Positions 1 through 10,800 of a DNA stretch of 64,000 bases are shown piece by piece. Within the stretch, counting starts at the first letter, position 1; each line of letters begins with the position of its first letter. Under the pieces are notes generated by a model. It searched no databases. It worked only from the letters and a program-made list of their open reading frames with translations, and was not told the origin of the DNA. The position numbers were made by a program, and so were the translations under genes. This DNA comes from Mesorhizobium sp. AR02 (GTDB lineage: Bacteria; Pseudomonadota; Alphaproteobacteria; Rhizobiales; Rhizobiaceae). The stretch lies in NCBI RefSeq assembly GCF_024746835.1, contig NZ_CP080533.1, positions 293,631 through 357,630 on the forward strand. Direction: 5' to 3'.

Positions 1-2
1 CC

Positions 3-701
3 GCGCGTGGTCAAGGCGACGACGAAGGGATAGTCCAGCGGCTGATGTTCGGCATCTTCATTGATGTGACCGGCCGCAAACAGGCGGAAGAAAGCCGTGA
101 GCTGCTGGCTGGCGAAATGAGCCATCGCGTCAAGAACCTGCTCACCATAGCCTCCGGCCTTACAGCCATTACCTCGCGTTCGACGAACACCACCAACGAT
201 ATGGCGCGCGAGCTTACTCAGCGGCTGACTGCCTTGGGGCGAGCCCATGATCTGGTGCGGCCGGTGCCCGGGCAGACCGAGGCCGCCTCGGCCCTGCTTG
301 GCGATCTGCTTACGGTACTGCTCGCGCCTTATGACGATCTGGGAGCGTTCAGCGGCCGCATCAGGGTGTCGGTACCAAGGATGAGCGTCGGTGAATCCTC
401 GGCAACTATCCTCGCGCTTATCATCCATGAACTTGCAACCAACTCGCTCAAATACGGTGCCCTGTCGGCCGAGGCAGGGACGCTGGATGTTTCGTGCTCG
501 GCGCACGATGACGCCGTCACGATCGTCTGGACAGAAAGTGGTGGACCCCTCGTTGAGACACCTGCGGGCCCGCCCGGCTACGGCAGCAGATTGGTCGAGC
601 GCAGCGTAACCGGGCATCTGCGTGGCTCGATCGCTTATGACTGGTCAAAGCAGGGCCTGGTCGTCACGCTGAAGGTCCAGCCGGAACGGCTCGCACAATA
701 A
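3..701 (+). CDS. HWE-family sensor histidine kinase, C-terminal part
   Basis: The open frame runs in from the left edge, so the true start lies outside the window; the internal ATG at 45 is not a likely start. The first residues (GIFIDVTGRKQAEE) are the end of a PAS/PAC domain. The phosphoacceptor block follows as GEMSHRVKNLL. The N-box is HELATNSLKYGALS, and the WTESGG plus GYGSRLVERS blocks are typical of HWE/HisKA_2 kinases. It would autophosphorylate on the His of SHRVKN and pass phosphate to a receiver. A receiver-only protein lies convergently at 789-1154 and is a plausible but unproven partner. Confidence 0.9.
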   Translation, partial: ARGQGDDEGIVQRLMFGIFIDVTGRKQAEESRELLAGEMSHRVKNLLTIASGLTAITSRSTNTTNDMARELTQRLTALGRAHDLVRPVPGQTEAASALLGDLLTVLLAPYDDLGAFSGRIRVSVPRMSVGESSATILALIIHELATNSLKYGALSAEAGTLDVSCSAHDDAVTIVWTESGGPLVETPAGPPGYGSRLVERSVTGHLRGSIAYDWSKQGLVVTLKVQPERLAQ

Positions 702-788
702 CCCCGCGCTGGCCTTCAGAGGCCTAAGCAGGTGATCGAGAAACGACCTGCCCAAGCCATAGAGGCGGAGGACTAGCCGGCTGGCATG

Positions 789-1154
789 TCAAGTTGAGAC
801 CAGGTCGCGTAGACTTGTTGCGATGGCTGCGTTGTCGTACGGCTTAGCATAAAACAGGCTGCCTTTCGGAAGGTCTGTTACCGACACCGCACGGTGGCCT
901 GATGTCGCCACGATCCTGATGGGTGGCCAGCGGTCGCGAACAGCAGCGGAAAGCTTTATGCCATCCATGCTCCCCGGCATGTCGATGTCGGTGAACATGA
1001 TCTGGATCTGGGCATTGGCTTCGAGCAAGTCGATTGCCTCATCGGCATTGGCAGCCTCCAATACCTCGAAACCCTCGCCGATCAGGAAATCCACGATATC
1101 CATGCGGATTAGCGGCTCGTCCTCGACAACCAACACGCAGATGCTAGGCGCCAA
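789..1154 (-). CDS. Single-domain response regulator (receiver only), TTG start
   Basis: About 121 residues forming one CheY-like receiver: acidic pair in VVEDEP, phosphoacceptor Asp in FTDIDMPG, Thr/Ser in VATSGH, and Lys in FYAKPYD. The open frame continues upstream to 1361, but those residues look non-homologous. A TTG at 1154 is preceded by a strong AGGAGG about 6 nt away, so I place the start there. There is no output domain, so it probably relays or sinks phosphate for a kinase such as the HWE kinase ending at 701. Confidence 0.82.
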   Translation of the reverse strand: MAPSICVLVVEDEPLIRMDIVDFLIGEGFEVLEAANADEAIDLLEANAQIQIMFTDIDMPGSMDGIKLSAAVRDRWPPIRIVATSGHRAVSVTDLPKGSLFYAKPYDNAAIATSLRDLVST

Positions 1155-1376
1155 TGGACCCTCCTGCCAAAATGATGCTGGCGGTCCACAACTCTCTTGT
1201 GCCCAGATCGCTCCACAAAAACATGCAATACAAGCATTTAGCGCCAAAACGCCGAAGCTCATGGATATTAGCGTCGACGGGCACGAAGATTGCGACTCCG
1301 CTGACGGAGAGAACCAAGCAATGTTCCCGCCATGAGTCCAAGTCGAAGGTCTAACGGCCAAGATTGTCGTCGCCGC

Positions 1377-2470
1377 TCACAGGAACTGGACTGGCACGCC
1401 GCGACTGAGAAGCTTGCCAAGTCCCTGGGCATCCCAATTCGTCAGGCGAACACAGCCATGCGAGCCGGTCTTGTCGATACGGGCGGGCTCAGGGGTGCCG
1501 TGGATACCGAAGCTCGGTTCGGAGAGTTCAATCCAAACCGTTCCGACGGGACCATTAGGGCCGGGGGGAAGGGTCAGTACCTTGTCGTTGTTACCCTGTT
1601 TGAAATTGAGCTTGGGATTGTAGGTGTAGGTCGGTTCGAGACCACCGCCCTAACCGTATATGTTCCGGACGGGGATGGGGTCTCCTCGCTGCCAATGGTA
1701 GCGGGATAGGCCGCCAGAAGAGAGCGGTCTTCCGCATAGGCGCGAACCTGGCCCTCTGCCTTGTCCACTTCCAGCCTGACAGCTTTCCCGCGCTTGCCTG
1801 AGCCGAGATCGGCCACGGAAATAGTTTCGCCCTCGGCGAAGGTCGCGCCCGGATTGAGTGACGTTAGAAAATCCTCGTCCATGTGGAAGCGCTCGGCCAG
1901 GGCCTCGCTTGCACGAGCATAGCCGAGATACTTCATCTCGGCCATTTTGGCATAGTCCTTCGGAATGGCGCCCACCACCGTCGAAAGGTCGTCGGCCGTG
2001 ACGACATAGCTGCCGATCACCTGCTTGTCCGCGTCTATGGCGCCGATGACCTGCGGCCCGACCTTCCCGTCGACCGGAAGGCCACGCATCATCTCAAAGG
2101 CTGCGATGGCGTGCCGTAGGTTGCCGCCGTCGAGCCCGTCAATAACTCCCGGCGACGCTCCCGCCCGGTCGAGCAATACCTGCAACCGGACAATAGAGGG
2201 GGAGGGTGTGTCGCCAACGTGGGGTGGGATAAACTCGGTGGAAGGGCCGGCGAAACCGACCTTGAAGGTACTGCTGGTCGTCAACGGGTCGACCTGCGAA
2301 GACGCAGGCTCATAGGTCGGCGGGATTGCGTCCAGTGCTGCTGCGTTGATGGCCTCGGGAGTAAGCAATGACGAGGCTGTCGCCGATGACATGACGAACG
2401 TCGCCGGGAAAAGGCCGAGCGCCGTGCTGGCGGCAAAGGTGAGTGCAGGTAAGCTGAGGCCGCGACGCAT
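1377..2470 (-). pseudogene. L,D-transpeptidase (YkuD family) with a single frameshift
   Basis: The reading frame from 2470 has a signal peptide, a peptidoglycan-binding-like segment (VDGLDGGNLRHAIAAFE), a LysM-like stretch and the start of a YkuD domain ending GTYTVRAVV. Near 1633-1635 one base appears to be missing. In the next frame the domain continues as PTYTYNPKLNF and then HGTPEP and SHGCVRL, the catalytic His and Cys motifs, stopping at 1377. The ATG at 2470 has GGAG 8 nt upstream; an ATG at 2515 lacks one. As read, the enzyme loses its catalytic cysteine. A sequencing error is possible because everything else looks intact. The family makes 3-3 peptidoglycan crosslinks in the periplasm. 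Confidence 0.85.
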
Positions 2471-2763
2471 GGGGAGTGCTCCTGCCAGCGGACGAAAAGA
2501 GGCCGCAAGCGACATTCTTCCGGATTGGCTACCGCTTTCTTAATATCCGCGTTCTAACGACAAATCAGATCAGAACTCCCTCGCCTTCATCTAGCGTCGC
2601 CTCATCAGACCTGCGGTCGGCGCGGCGCTCATTGATTCTCAAATGCTTGAGCTTTGCAATGATCCGCCGTGTGCCGATGCTTCCGGTGTGAAAAAGCGCG
2701 AACAGTGACCCAGGCACCGGAACGCTCAAGTATCTGCCCCATTTCTAGGATTTCGAGGGGTCA

Positions 2764-3152
2764 CGACAGTCGCGTTCCGGGACTCCATACCGTCACCAAT
2801 TTTCGCAATGAAATCGCAATAATACTCGACGCAGTCTCTTCCCAGGTCGGCGCGAACTGTTTTTGCACGATGGTGGGCGACGCCTTGCTATCACCAGCTC
2901 GCAAAGCTCGCGGGTGTGTGTCGTGGCGGGCAACGATGTCGACGGCGTCAAGCCGGTCGATGGCAAGCATGGTTGCGACGTCCGTATAGAACGGAGCGCT
3001 GAGAGCACGGTCGTTTCCGCCTTGGTGGGATCGACGTCGCAGACAGCGGCAAGCGCTGCGCCTTCGCTCGCAAGATCCTTCCACCCATGCAAATGGTTTT
3101 GCGCGTAGAAGCCGCAGCCGATGAGTCCAATGCGGATTGCCCCCGTTGCCAT
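2764..3152 (-). pseudogene. Gfo/Idh/MocA oxidoreductase fragment
   Basis: The N-terminal Rossmann motif IRIGLIGCGFYAQNHL is clear, followed by AAVCDVDP. The frame is then broken: the continuation YTDVATMLAIDRLDAVDIV and PTIVQKQFAPTWEE lies in a second frame. Homology stops near 2764, well short of the usual ~330-residue enzyme, so this is a truncated, frameshifted remnant. No second half was found nearby. Confidence 0.75.
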
Positions 3153-3362
3153 GTCTATCCAGCGACGATCGGTGCTGAAGATGGTGGCCTTCATGAAATT
3201 GGCGGGTTGACGCCGCAACGAGATTTGTCAGTACCCGGCTTGACCCGCTGCCATGCCGCCTCATTCCGAAAGTTGCATGCCAGGCTGCCGCTCGCTCCGT
3301 CGGTTCCCCAGCTGCGAAGAAACGAAAGTTGCACGTCAGCTTAATATGCCTGATCATGGCGG

Positions 3363-5393
3363 TTGGTACGGCGGAGATATCAAGTGGCAGCCAATCCTCG
3401 AAACGGCATGCATCCGTCGGCTCCCGGACTGGCGGGCATTCTTTCCGCAGCCACCGCCCACCCGCGCACGTCCTTGCCCACTGTCGCAACTGTCGTGACG
3501 ACGGTAGCCGCCTTGTACTTTGGGCGCGAGGTTTTCCTGCCGATTGCAATCGCGGTGCTTTTGACCTTCGCGCTTGCCCCGGTGGTTTCCGCGCTCAAAC
3601 GAGCCGGCATACCCCGCCTTCCTGCTGTCATTGTAAGCGTGCTCAGCGCATTCGCGGCGCTCGCCCTATTCTCTTTCATTGCCGCGTCGCAGGTCAGCGA
3701 ACTGGCGCAGAACATCCCGGCCTACCAAACAAACATCCTGACCAAGATCCGCTCGCTCAAGGAAACTGGCGTCGGCGGAGGTATAATGGCCAGATTGAGC
3801 GGGGTGATCGAGCGCGTCGGCCAGGAGATCGATCAGCAGGGGCCGTCGCCGCCTCCCGCGGCGAGCGACAAGCCGCAGCGTGAACCGATGCCTGTCGAGA
3901 TCGTCTCGCGGGAAAAGCCGATCGAAGTCCTGCAGAACATCATCGGCCCGCTGATCAGCCCTCTGGCGTCGGCCGGGCTGATCGTAATCGTCGTCATCTT
4001 CATGCTGCTGGAGCGGGAGGATCTGCGCGATCGTTTCATCCGCCTTGTCGGTTACGGCGACCTCCACCGAACCACTCAGGCGCTTCAGGATGCCGGCAAG
4101 CGGGTCGGTCAATATCTGCTCATGCAGTTGGTGGTGAACACCGTCTACGCCATACCGATTGCGGCCGGGCTCTGGGTCTTGGGCATTCCCAATGCACTGC
4201 TGTGGGGATTGCTGGCGCTGGCCCTGCGCTTCGTTCCCTATATTGGCCCGGTCATTGGTGCGCTGCTGCCTATATTCTTGGCGCTGGCCGTGGCGCCTGG
4301 CTGGTCGCTCGTCCTGTGGACCGCCGCCCTGTTCGTGGTGATGGAGTTGGTCACCGGCAACGTCGTCGAACCCTGGCTTTACGGCTCGAGGACGGGGCTC
4401 TCGCCACTGGCTATCATTGTCGCGGCGATCTTCTGGACCTGGCTGTGGGGTCCGCTCGGTCTGGTTCTGTCGACGCCGCTCACCGTCTGTCTCGTCGTGC
4501 TCGGCAGGCACGTGCCGCAGTTCGAATTCCTCGACGTGCTGTTCGGCAACCAGCCGGTGCTCGAACCTCATGCCCGGCTCTACCAGCGACTGCTGGCTGG
4601 CGATCCCGACGAAGCCACCGACCACGCCGAGGAGATGCTGGAGGAGAAGTATTTGATCGAATTCTACGACAAGGTCGCCATTCCCGCCTTGCTGCTCGGT
4701 GAGCAGGACCGCGTGCGCGGCGTGATGGGCGACCAGCAAAGGCGGCAAGTGGCGGCCAGTGCTCTGACGCTGGTGGCAAACCTCGACGACAACGCACAGG
4801 AGGAAGCAGAGGAAGATGACCCGGAGGTGGCCGAGGACGCACGGGCGAATGCGGGAAAAGAGGCAGCCGGAGAGGGCAAGGATGCCGAGGGCGACGACGA
4901 CACCGAGCTGCCGGATGGCACCGACATGTCGGTGCTTTGTGCCGGCGGGCGCGGCGAACTCGACGATGCCGCCGCCGCAATGTTGGCGCAGGTGCTCGAA
5001 GTCCAGGGCGCGACCGTGTCGAAGGCGGGCTTTGCCGATATGGAGCCGGCAAGCATTCGCCGCCTCGAACTCGACGCGGTCGACACCGTCGTGGTCGGTT
5101 TCCTGAACCACGATTCCGTCAAGCACGCCCGATTTCTGGTGCGCCGTCTGAAGCGCGCCAAGCCGGCGTTGCGGGTAGGCATCGTGTTCTGGTCGGAGAC
5201 CGGGGACGACAACACGGAAGCAGCCGCTGGGCTGGCCAGCGACAATGCCGATTTCGTTGCGCATAGCATGGCCGACGCCGTGCTGGGTGCGTTGTCAAAC
5301 GATCCGCCGGTCGTGCTCAAGCTCGCTGTCAAACGCCGCATACGCCGCCGACCGCCAGCCCGCAAGAAAGTGTCGCTTGCAGCGGCAAACTGA
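3363..5393 (+). CDS. AI-2E family transporter with long acidic cytoplasmic tail
   Basis: 676 residues. Residues ~45-405 are a PerM/YdiK-type AI-2E transporter domain: paired N-terminal membrane helices, a periplasmic-size central region, then a block of helices containing RFVPYIGPVIGALLP, GNVVEPWLYG and LSTPLTVCLVVLG. Residues ~490-530 are a highly acidic linker. Residues ~535-650 form a soluble region resembling a Rossmann or B12-binding-like fold (MSVLCAGGRGELDDAAAAML). The end is very basic (RRIRRRPPARKK). Family members are uncoupled exporters or sodium-linked antiporters; the substrate is unknown here. An alternative ATG at 3408 is possible. Confidence 0.85.
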   Translation: MVRRRYQVAANPRNGMHPSAPGLAGILSAATAHPRTSLPTVATVVTTVAALYFGREVFLPIAIAVLLTFALAPVVSALKRAGIPRLPAVIVSVLSAFAALALFSFIAASQVSELAQNIPAYQTNILTKIRSLKETGVGGGIMARLSGVIERVGQEIDQQGPSPPPAASDKPQREPMPVEIVSREKPIEVLQNIIGPLISPLASAGLIVIVVIFMLLEREDLRDRFIRLVGYGDLHRTTQALQDAGKRVGQYLLMQLVVNTVYAIPIAAGLWVLGIPNALLWGLLALALRFVPYIGPVIGALLPIFLALAVAPGWSLVLWTAALFVVMELVTGNVVEPWLYGSRTGLSPLAIIVAAIFWTWLWGPLGLVLSTPLTVCLVVLGRHVPQFEFLDVLFGNQPVLEPHARLYQRLLAGDPDEATDHAEEMLEEKYLIEFYDKVAIPALLLGEQDRVRGVMGDQQRRQVAASALTLVANLDDNAQEEAEEDDPEVAEDARANAGKEAAGEGKDAEGDDDTELPDGTDMSVLCAGGRGELDDAAAAMLAQVLEVQGATVSKAGFADMEPASIRRLELDAVDTVVVGFLNHDSVKHARFLVRRLKRAKPALRVGIVFWSETGDDNTEAAAGLASDNADFVAHSMADAVLGALSNDPPVVLKLAVKRRIRRRPPARKKVSLAAAN

Positions 5394-6126
5394 GTCCCGG
5401 CAATCAAGTAGTGAGCCCCCGAGATTTGCTAATTTAACAAAACCGCAATTTGACACTCCCGCTGGGGACGACCGAGTAACTCCCCCGGGCCTAGCCCAGG
5501 ATCAGGCAAGGCGACGCGGCCCCTGGCTCGGCCACGCCGGGCAGCCTGCGCGTGCCCCGCAGCCGGTTGCGGAGGTCTCCTTTTTTAGTCTTTCTAACGG
5601 TTTGGTGTTCAATCCAGTTCAGGATCGTGCCTAGTTCCCCATATAGCATGGCGACGCATACGGCCACCCATCGCGCGACCTGTGCTGCTGGATCAGTTCA
5701 CTCGTCTGTATGAAGGCTGGATGGGCAAATGCGACCTCTACGTAAATATCTCGCGGCGCAGACTGCCGCCGTCGTCACTTTGAAATTTGATGCCGTTGAA
5801 AAGATTGTCAGCTTCCGCCAGCGGCGAGAAGCAATGGACCTTGGTGGGCCACAGAAGGACGACCGTGCATGTGCAATGCAAGTCGGGGCAATCTGCTGGA
5901 TACACAGCTAATGCCAAAATGCACCAAGGCGAAGTAAGCATTCCCAGGAAGTAGGTCTACCAAGCTGCGAGAACGTTCCCCCGAATGCACCTGCACCTCT
6001 GCGGGCCGGCGGTGCGACGCAAGTCCTGTCTTAGTGCTTGAGAGGTCACGCTTCCGTGATCGCGTAACATTCGGCCAAAATTTGCGAACTCTAAAAGGGC
6101 AATTGTGCCCCTATGGGAGTAAGCAA
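5394..6126. other. Gene-poor stretch of 733 bp
   Basis: Only short unconvincing open frames were seen on either strand. A 60-codon frame at 5729-5911 has no ribosome site or recognisable motif. No repeat or insertion-sequence end was recognised. Confidence 0.5.
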
Positions 6127-6426
6127 ATGAACGCGATCAAGCTCGTTGCTCTTGTCGGCCTTGTCGGGTTTTCCGCCTCACATGCCTTTGCCGAAGACAC
6201 GATGGGTAAAATGACGATGATGAAGGGTGGAGAAGTCACGGCGATTATGCCGGATGGGCACATGGGAACGATGATGCCCGACGCAAAGATGAGTGCCGAA
6301 ATGATGAAAATGGCGAAGCCGATCAAACATTGCATGATGATGATGACAGACGCCAAAGGCAAGGCGTACATGATCGACACGTCAACTAAGAAGGCCCAGG
6401 CCGAATGTGAAAAAATGGCGATGTAA
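6127..6426 (+). CDS. Methionine-rich periplasmic protein
   Basis: 99 residues. The first ~22 are a signal peptide ending SHAFA-ED. About 19 of the ~77 mature residues are Met, in clusters (GKMTMMKGG, GTMMPDAK, EMMKMAK, HCMMMMTD), with one His-Cys pair and a second Cys near the end. Such Met clusters with His and Cys are typical of periplasmic Cu(I)/Ag(I) binding proteins, but I do not recognise the family. The ATG at 6127 follows GGGAG at usable spacing. It appears monocistronic and is followed by a GC hairpin at 6439-6462. Confidence 0.75.
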   Translation: MNAIKLVALVGLVGFSASHAFAEDTMGKMTMMKGGEVTAIMPDGHMGTMMPDAKMSAEMMKMAKPIKHCMMMMTDAKGKAYMIDTSTKKAQAECEKMAM

Positions 6427-6729
6427 GCTGACAAACTCCCCGCCGGCATGCGCGTCGGCGGGACATCTCGCGCTTCGGTGTTGCTGGGTCCTCAACAATG
6501 TCGCGGCTCAGGTCGCGCCGGTTTGTCGACTTGAGGCGCCCGCGATGGCAGGATCGACGATCCGAACCGTCTCGTCCGCGACGTCGGAAACCACAGCGAA
6601 ACGACCGCTGGGGTCAGAATCAATGGCTGATCACAAGCGACACAGCGCGCAACAGAATGAGATCAGCCTATCCTGTTACGCCCCAGGAGTTATAATCTCA
6701 GTGCAGAGGTACCTGGGCTAACCAAGCTC
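6427..6729. other. Intergenic, contains a GC hairpin
   Basis: The hairpin CCCGCCG/CGGCGGG lies at 6439-6462 just after the Met-rich gene; without a T-run it is at best a weak terminator. Nothing else is recognisable before the CheB gene. Confidence 0.5.
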
Positions 6730-7743
6730 ATGCCGAAGCATTTGAACGATTGGCTCGCCGGCGCGTTGATGCCCATGGGAATAGAACCTGTCTTCGTAGT
6801 TGGCACGTCAGAGGGTGGCGTGACAGCCTTGCAGCAGTTGCTTTCCGCTCTTCCTGAGGATTTTCCAAGGGCCGTGCTCGTCGTCCTCCACGTTGGAGCC
6901 CACAGAAGCAATCTCCCTTGGCTGCTGAACCAACGCGGACCTCTTCAGGCTGTTCATCCCAACGACGGCGACGCAATCACCGCCGGGCACATCTACATCG
7001 CTCCCCCCGACCATCATATGATTGTTGAACGTGGCATTATTCATTTAACCAAAGGGCCGCGGGAGAACTGGGCCCGCCCGGCGATCGATCCGCTGTTCCG
7101 AAGCGCAGCCAAAGCGTACGGTCCCAATGTCGTCGGGGTAATCCTGACGGGAGGGCTCAATGACGGCACCGCTGGATTGTATGAGATTAAGGAACGCGGT
7201 GGCACCAGCGTCGTGCAAAGCCCGGACGATGCCGCCAATCCCAGCATGCCGCAAAGCGCTATCGACCACGTGACCATCGATCACTGCACATCGTTGGCGG
7301 AGATGCCGAAGCTCCTGATGCGCCTGGCAGGGGCCAAGGTTCACGAAGTCATCGGATATGGTGAGGATGGGGATAAGGAGATGACTGCGGAGTTCACCCA
7401 AAATCATCCTGTCGCGATCACCTGCCCAGATTGCGGCGGGGCACTGCGGAAGACTGAATTGGGATCGCTGTCTCAATTCAGGTGTCATATTGGCCACGTC
7501 TACACCGCAGAAGTGATGTTGGCCGCGCAGTTCCTGGCACTTGAACGGGCGCTTGAAACGGCGATGCGATCACTGGGCGAGCGTGCCGAACTCTGCCGGC
7601 AGATGGCCGAAAAGACCAACGACCGGGGTACGGTCGCAAATTGGGAGACGGCTATGCATGAGGCGACAGATCAAAGGTTGCCGATCGAAACGCTTTTGAC
7701 GCGGCAATGGATTCATCCACATTTTGGACGTACAGATAGATAG
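6730..7743 (+). CDS. cheB: CheB-type methylesterase without receiver, with C-terminal zinc ribbon
   Basis: 337 residues. The catalytic domain (residues ~15-195) shows the triad in context: Ser in GTSEGG, His in HVGAHRS and Asp in GGLNDGT. There is no N-terminal receiver, so regulation differs from enteric CheB. Residues ~230-260 contain CPDCGG and a later FRCHIGH, a zinc-ribbon-like pair, followed by a helical tail. The next gene is a CheB-CheR-kinase fusion in the same orientation, which suggests one signalling set rather than flagellar chemotaxis: no cheA, cheW or mcp is visible. No convincing ribosome site precedes the ATG at 6730; an ATG at 6769 is an alternative. Confidence 0.85.
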   Translation: MPKHLNDWLAGALMPMGIEPVFVVGTSEGGVTALQQLLSALPEDFPRAVLVVLHVGAHRSNLPWLLNQRGPLQAVHPNDGDAITAGHIYIAPPDHHMIVERGIIHLTKGPRENWARPAIDPLFRSAAKAYGPNVVGVILTGGLNDGTAGLYEIKERGGTSVVQSPDDAANPSMPQSAIDHVTIDHCTSLAEMPKLLMRLAGAKVHEVIGYGEDGDKEMTAEFTQNHPVAITCPDCGGALRKTELGSLSQFRCHIGHVYTAEVMLAAQFLALERALETAMRSLGERAELCRQMAEKTNDRGTVANWETAMHEATDQRLPIETLLTRQWIHPHFGRTDR

Positions 7744-7820
7744 ATAGAGGCCGCGGGCGAGCTGGGAGCTCGAACAGGCGGGGCTTGTAACTCAGCGAAG
7801 GCGACACTATCGACAAGCAA

Positions 7821-10800
7821 TTGCCTACCGGCAGGAAGACGCCGCCCGACTTGGGTTTGGTCGTCGGAATTGGCGCATCCGCTGGCGGCCTCAGCGCCTT
7901 TACGAGCTTCTTTGCAAACATGCCAACCGACAGCGGCATGGCGCTTGTCCTTGTCCAGCACCTGGCACCCGACCATCGAAGCATGCTGGCGGATATCCTC
8001 GGCAAGGTGACCGCGATGAAGGTGGTCGAGGCTGAAGACGGTATGCCGGTGGCCGCGAACGCGGTTTATGTCATTCCGCCGAACGCTACATTGACGTTCA
8101 AGGCTGGGCGCCTTCGGGTTTCGCGTCCGGCGCCGCCGCGCGAACATCGAAGGCCTATCGACACGTTCTTCTTTTCTCTGGCGCAAGACCAGGGTGAAAA
8201 CGCCGTCTGCATCATTCTCGCCGGCACCGGCAGCGACGGCACGCTCGGATTGAAGGCTATCAAGGAAAATGGCGGGCTGACGTTAGCCCAAGCCGAATAC
8301 GACCACATGGCAATGAGCGGTATGCCGCACAGTGCCGCTGCCACGGGCTTAGTGGATGCGGTGATGGCGGTAGAAGACATGCCTGCCAAACTTCTGTCCT
8401 ACAAAGGCCATCTGCTGACGGTCGCACCAGTCAAGGGCGAGGATGGGACGCGCCAGGACATGGCCGCCCATCTTAAAACGATCAGCAAGCTCTTGCACAC
8501 AAGGATCGGGCACGACTTCAGCTTGTACAAGGAGAACACGCTTGTCCGCCGCGTTCAGCGCCGGATGCAGGTTTTGCAGATCGACAAGGTTCCCGCTTAC
8601 ATAACACTCCTCAAGAAAGAGCCGGATCAGCTCGAATTGCTGTTTCGTGAATTCCTTATCGGCGTCACGCATTTCTTTCGCGATCCGCAAGCCTTCGAAG
8701 CGTTGGAGCTGATAGCCATCCCGAAATTGTTGGAAGACAAGGGTGCCAGCGACGCGATCCGCATCTGGGTGCCGGGTTGCTCGACGGGAGAAGAAGTCTA
8801 CTCGATCGCAATCCTGGTGAAGGAGGAGGCGGAACGGCGAGGCATCGCTTCGAGGATACAGATATTCGCAACCGACATTGACGACCGAGCGGTCGCCATC
8901 GCCAGGGCCGGGCGTTATCAAAAGGTCTCCGGCGTTTCTGCAGAACGCCTCGACCGTTGGTTCACCAAGGACGGCGACGAGCATTGCCCGGTGAAGGAAA
9001 TCCGCGAGCTATGCGTTTTCTCGCCCCATAGCGTCGTCAAGGATCCGCCATTTTCGAAGCTCGACCTGATCTCGTGCCGAAACATGTTGATTTATATGAA
9101 CGCCGATCTGCAGGATCGTGTGCTGCGCAGCTTCCACTACGCCCTCAAGCCAAACGGCATTCTATTTCTTGGGCCATCGGAAGGAGCGACAAGACTCAGC
9201 AAGGCGTTTAGAACCCTCGACAAGAAGCACCGTGTCTTTGAGCGCGGTGATGCAAAGGTGATACTACCCGAGCTTTCGATCTCTGCCGATAGGCTGCCAC
9301 CGCACCCTACCACCGCAGCCGGCTCTTCGCCCGGGGAGGATCGAATTGAGAGGAATGCGAGACGGGCTCTTGAGCAATATTCGCCTGTCTTTGTGGTGGT
9401 CGACGAGCAACACGACATTGTGCGCTTCTCTGGCGGGGAAGTGGGCCATTATCTTGAGCCATCGTCGGGGACGGCTAGCCTGAATCTGTTCGGGCTTCTT
9501 AGGAAGGCGCTGCGGCCATCCGTCCGCGCCGCCATTCAAACCATGCTCACCACTAAACGTGCCGTCGTGAATGAGAATGTTGCCCTCAGGATCGACGGCA
9601 AGAGCCGGGCCGTGACCGTGATCGTCACGCCAATCGCCGGCGGGTTCTGCGTGGTCGCCTTTCAAGGCTCGCGTGTTGCAAGCATGGGCAACGCCGCCGT
9701 CACGCCTGGCGAACACCCAAACGTCGGCACGGAGGCGCTGGAACACGAGCTGCGGACCACAAAAACTCAGCTTCAGTCCACAATCGACGAATTGGAGACG
9801 ACAGCGGAAGAGATGAAGTCGGCCGCCGAGGAGTATCAGTCGGTGAACGAGGAATTGCAGTCTTCCAATGAAGAACTCGAAACCGCGAAAGAGGAGATGC
9901 AGTCGGTCAATGAAGAGCTGCATACCGTCAACGCCGAAATGACCGCCAAGAACGAGACAATGACGCTGCTGAACAGCGATCTGAAAAACCTGCTCGACAG
10001 CACCGACATTGCGACGATCTTTCTCCACAATGATCTTCGCATCAAAAGCTTCACCTCCGGCATGACTGATATCTTCCATTTGCGCGACGCCGATCGTGGC
10101 CGCCCGGTGACAGAGATTGTCACGCTGCTGAACTACTCCGAGTTGCAGGACGACGTGCGCAAGGTGCTGCGCGACCTGGCCGTGCTTGAGAAAGAGGTCC
10201 GCGTCGGCGAGGAAGGCATGACGTTCATCATGCGCATTCACCCCTACCGCACGGTCGATAACGTGATCGATGGCGTCGTGATAACGTTTGTCGATATAAG
10301 CGCCCGCAAGAAAGCCGAGGAACATACCGCGCTCTTGATGGGCGAGCTTGACCATCGGGTAAAAAACATCCTGAGCATCGTTTCCGCTGTCGTCAAACAG
10401 ACTTTGAAGACGAGCACATCGCCAGAAGCATTTACCGCCAGCATGGAGGGTCGTATCACGGCAATATCGCGGGCTCACGGGGTGCTCACCCGGAACGGTG
10501 GACAGGACGAGGCGCAACTACGCGATCTCATTGAGACCGAATTAGCCCCATACGATCGGCGCGGAAATAATCTGAAGATTATTGGGCCAGATATAGCGCT
10601 TACCCCGAAGGCCAGCTTCGCGGTAGCGATGGCAGTCCATGAGCTTTGCAGCAACGCGGCCAAATACGGAGCGCTTTCCACCAGTGCTGGGCACCTTGCG
10701 GTTGAGTGGTCGATAATCGGGAGCTTCGCAGGCTATACCCTGAAGCTGGCCTGGACGGAATCCGGGGGCCCCACAGTTTCTGACCCTACCAGACGGGGAT

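Noticed and set aside
3666..5264. 532-codon minus-strand ORF inside the AI-2E gene
   Set aside because: It is an antisense shadow of the transporter; its residues show no domain, while the plus strand has clear membrane helices.
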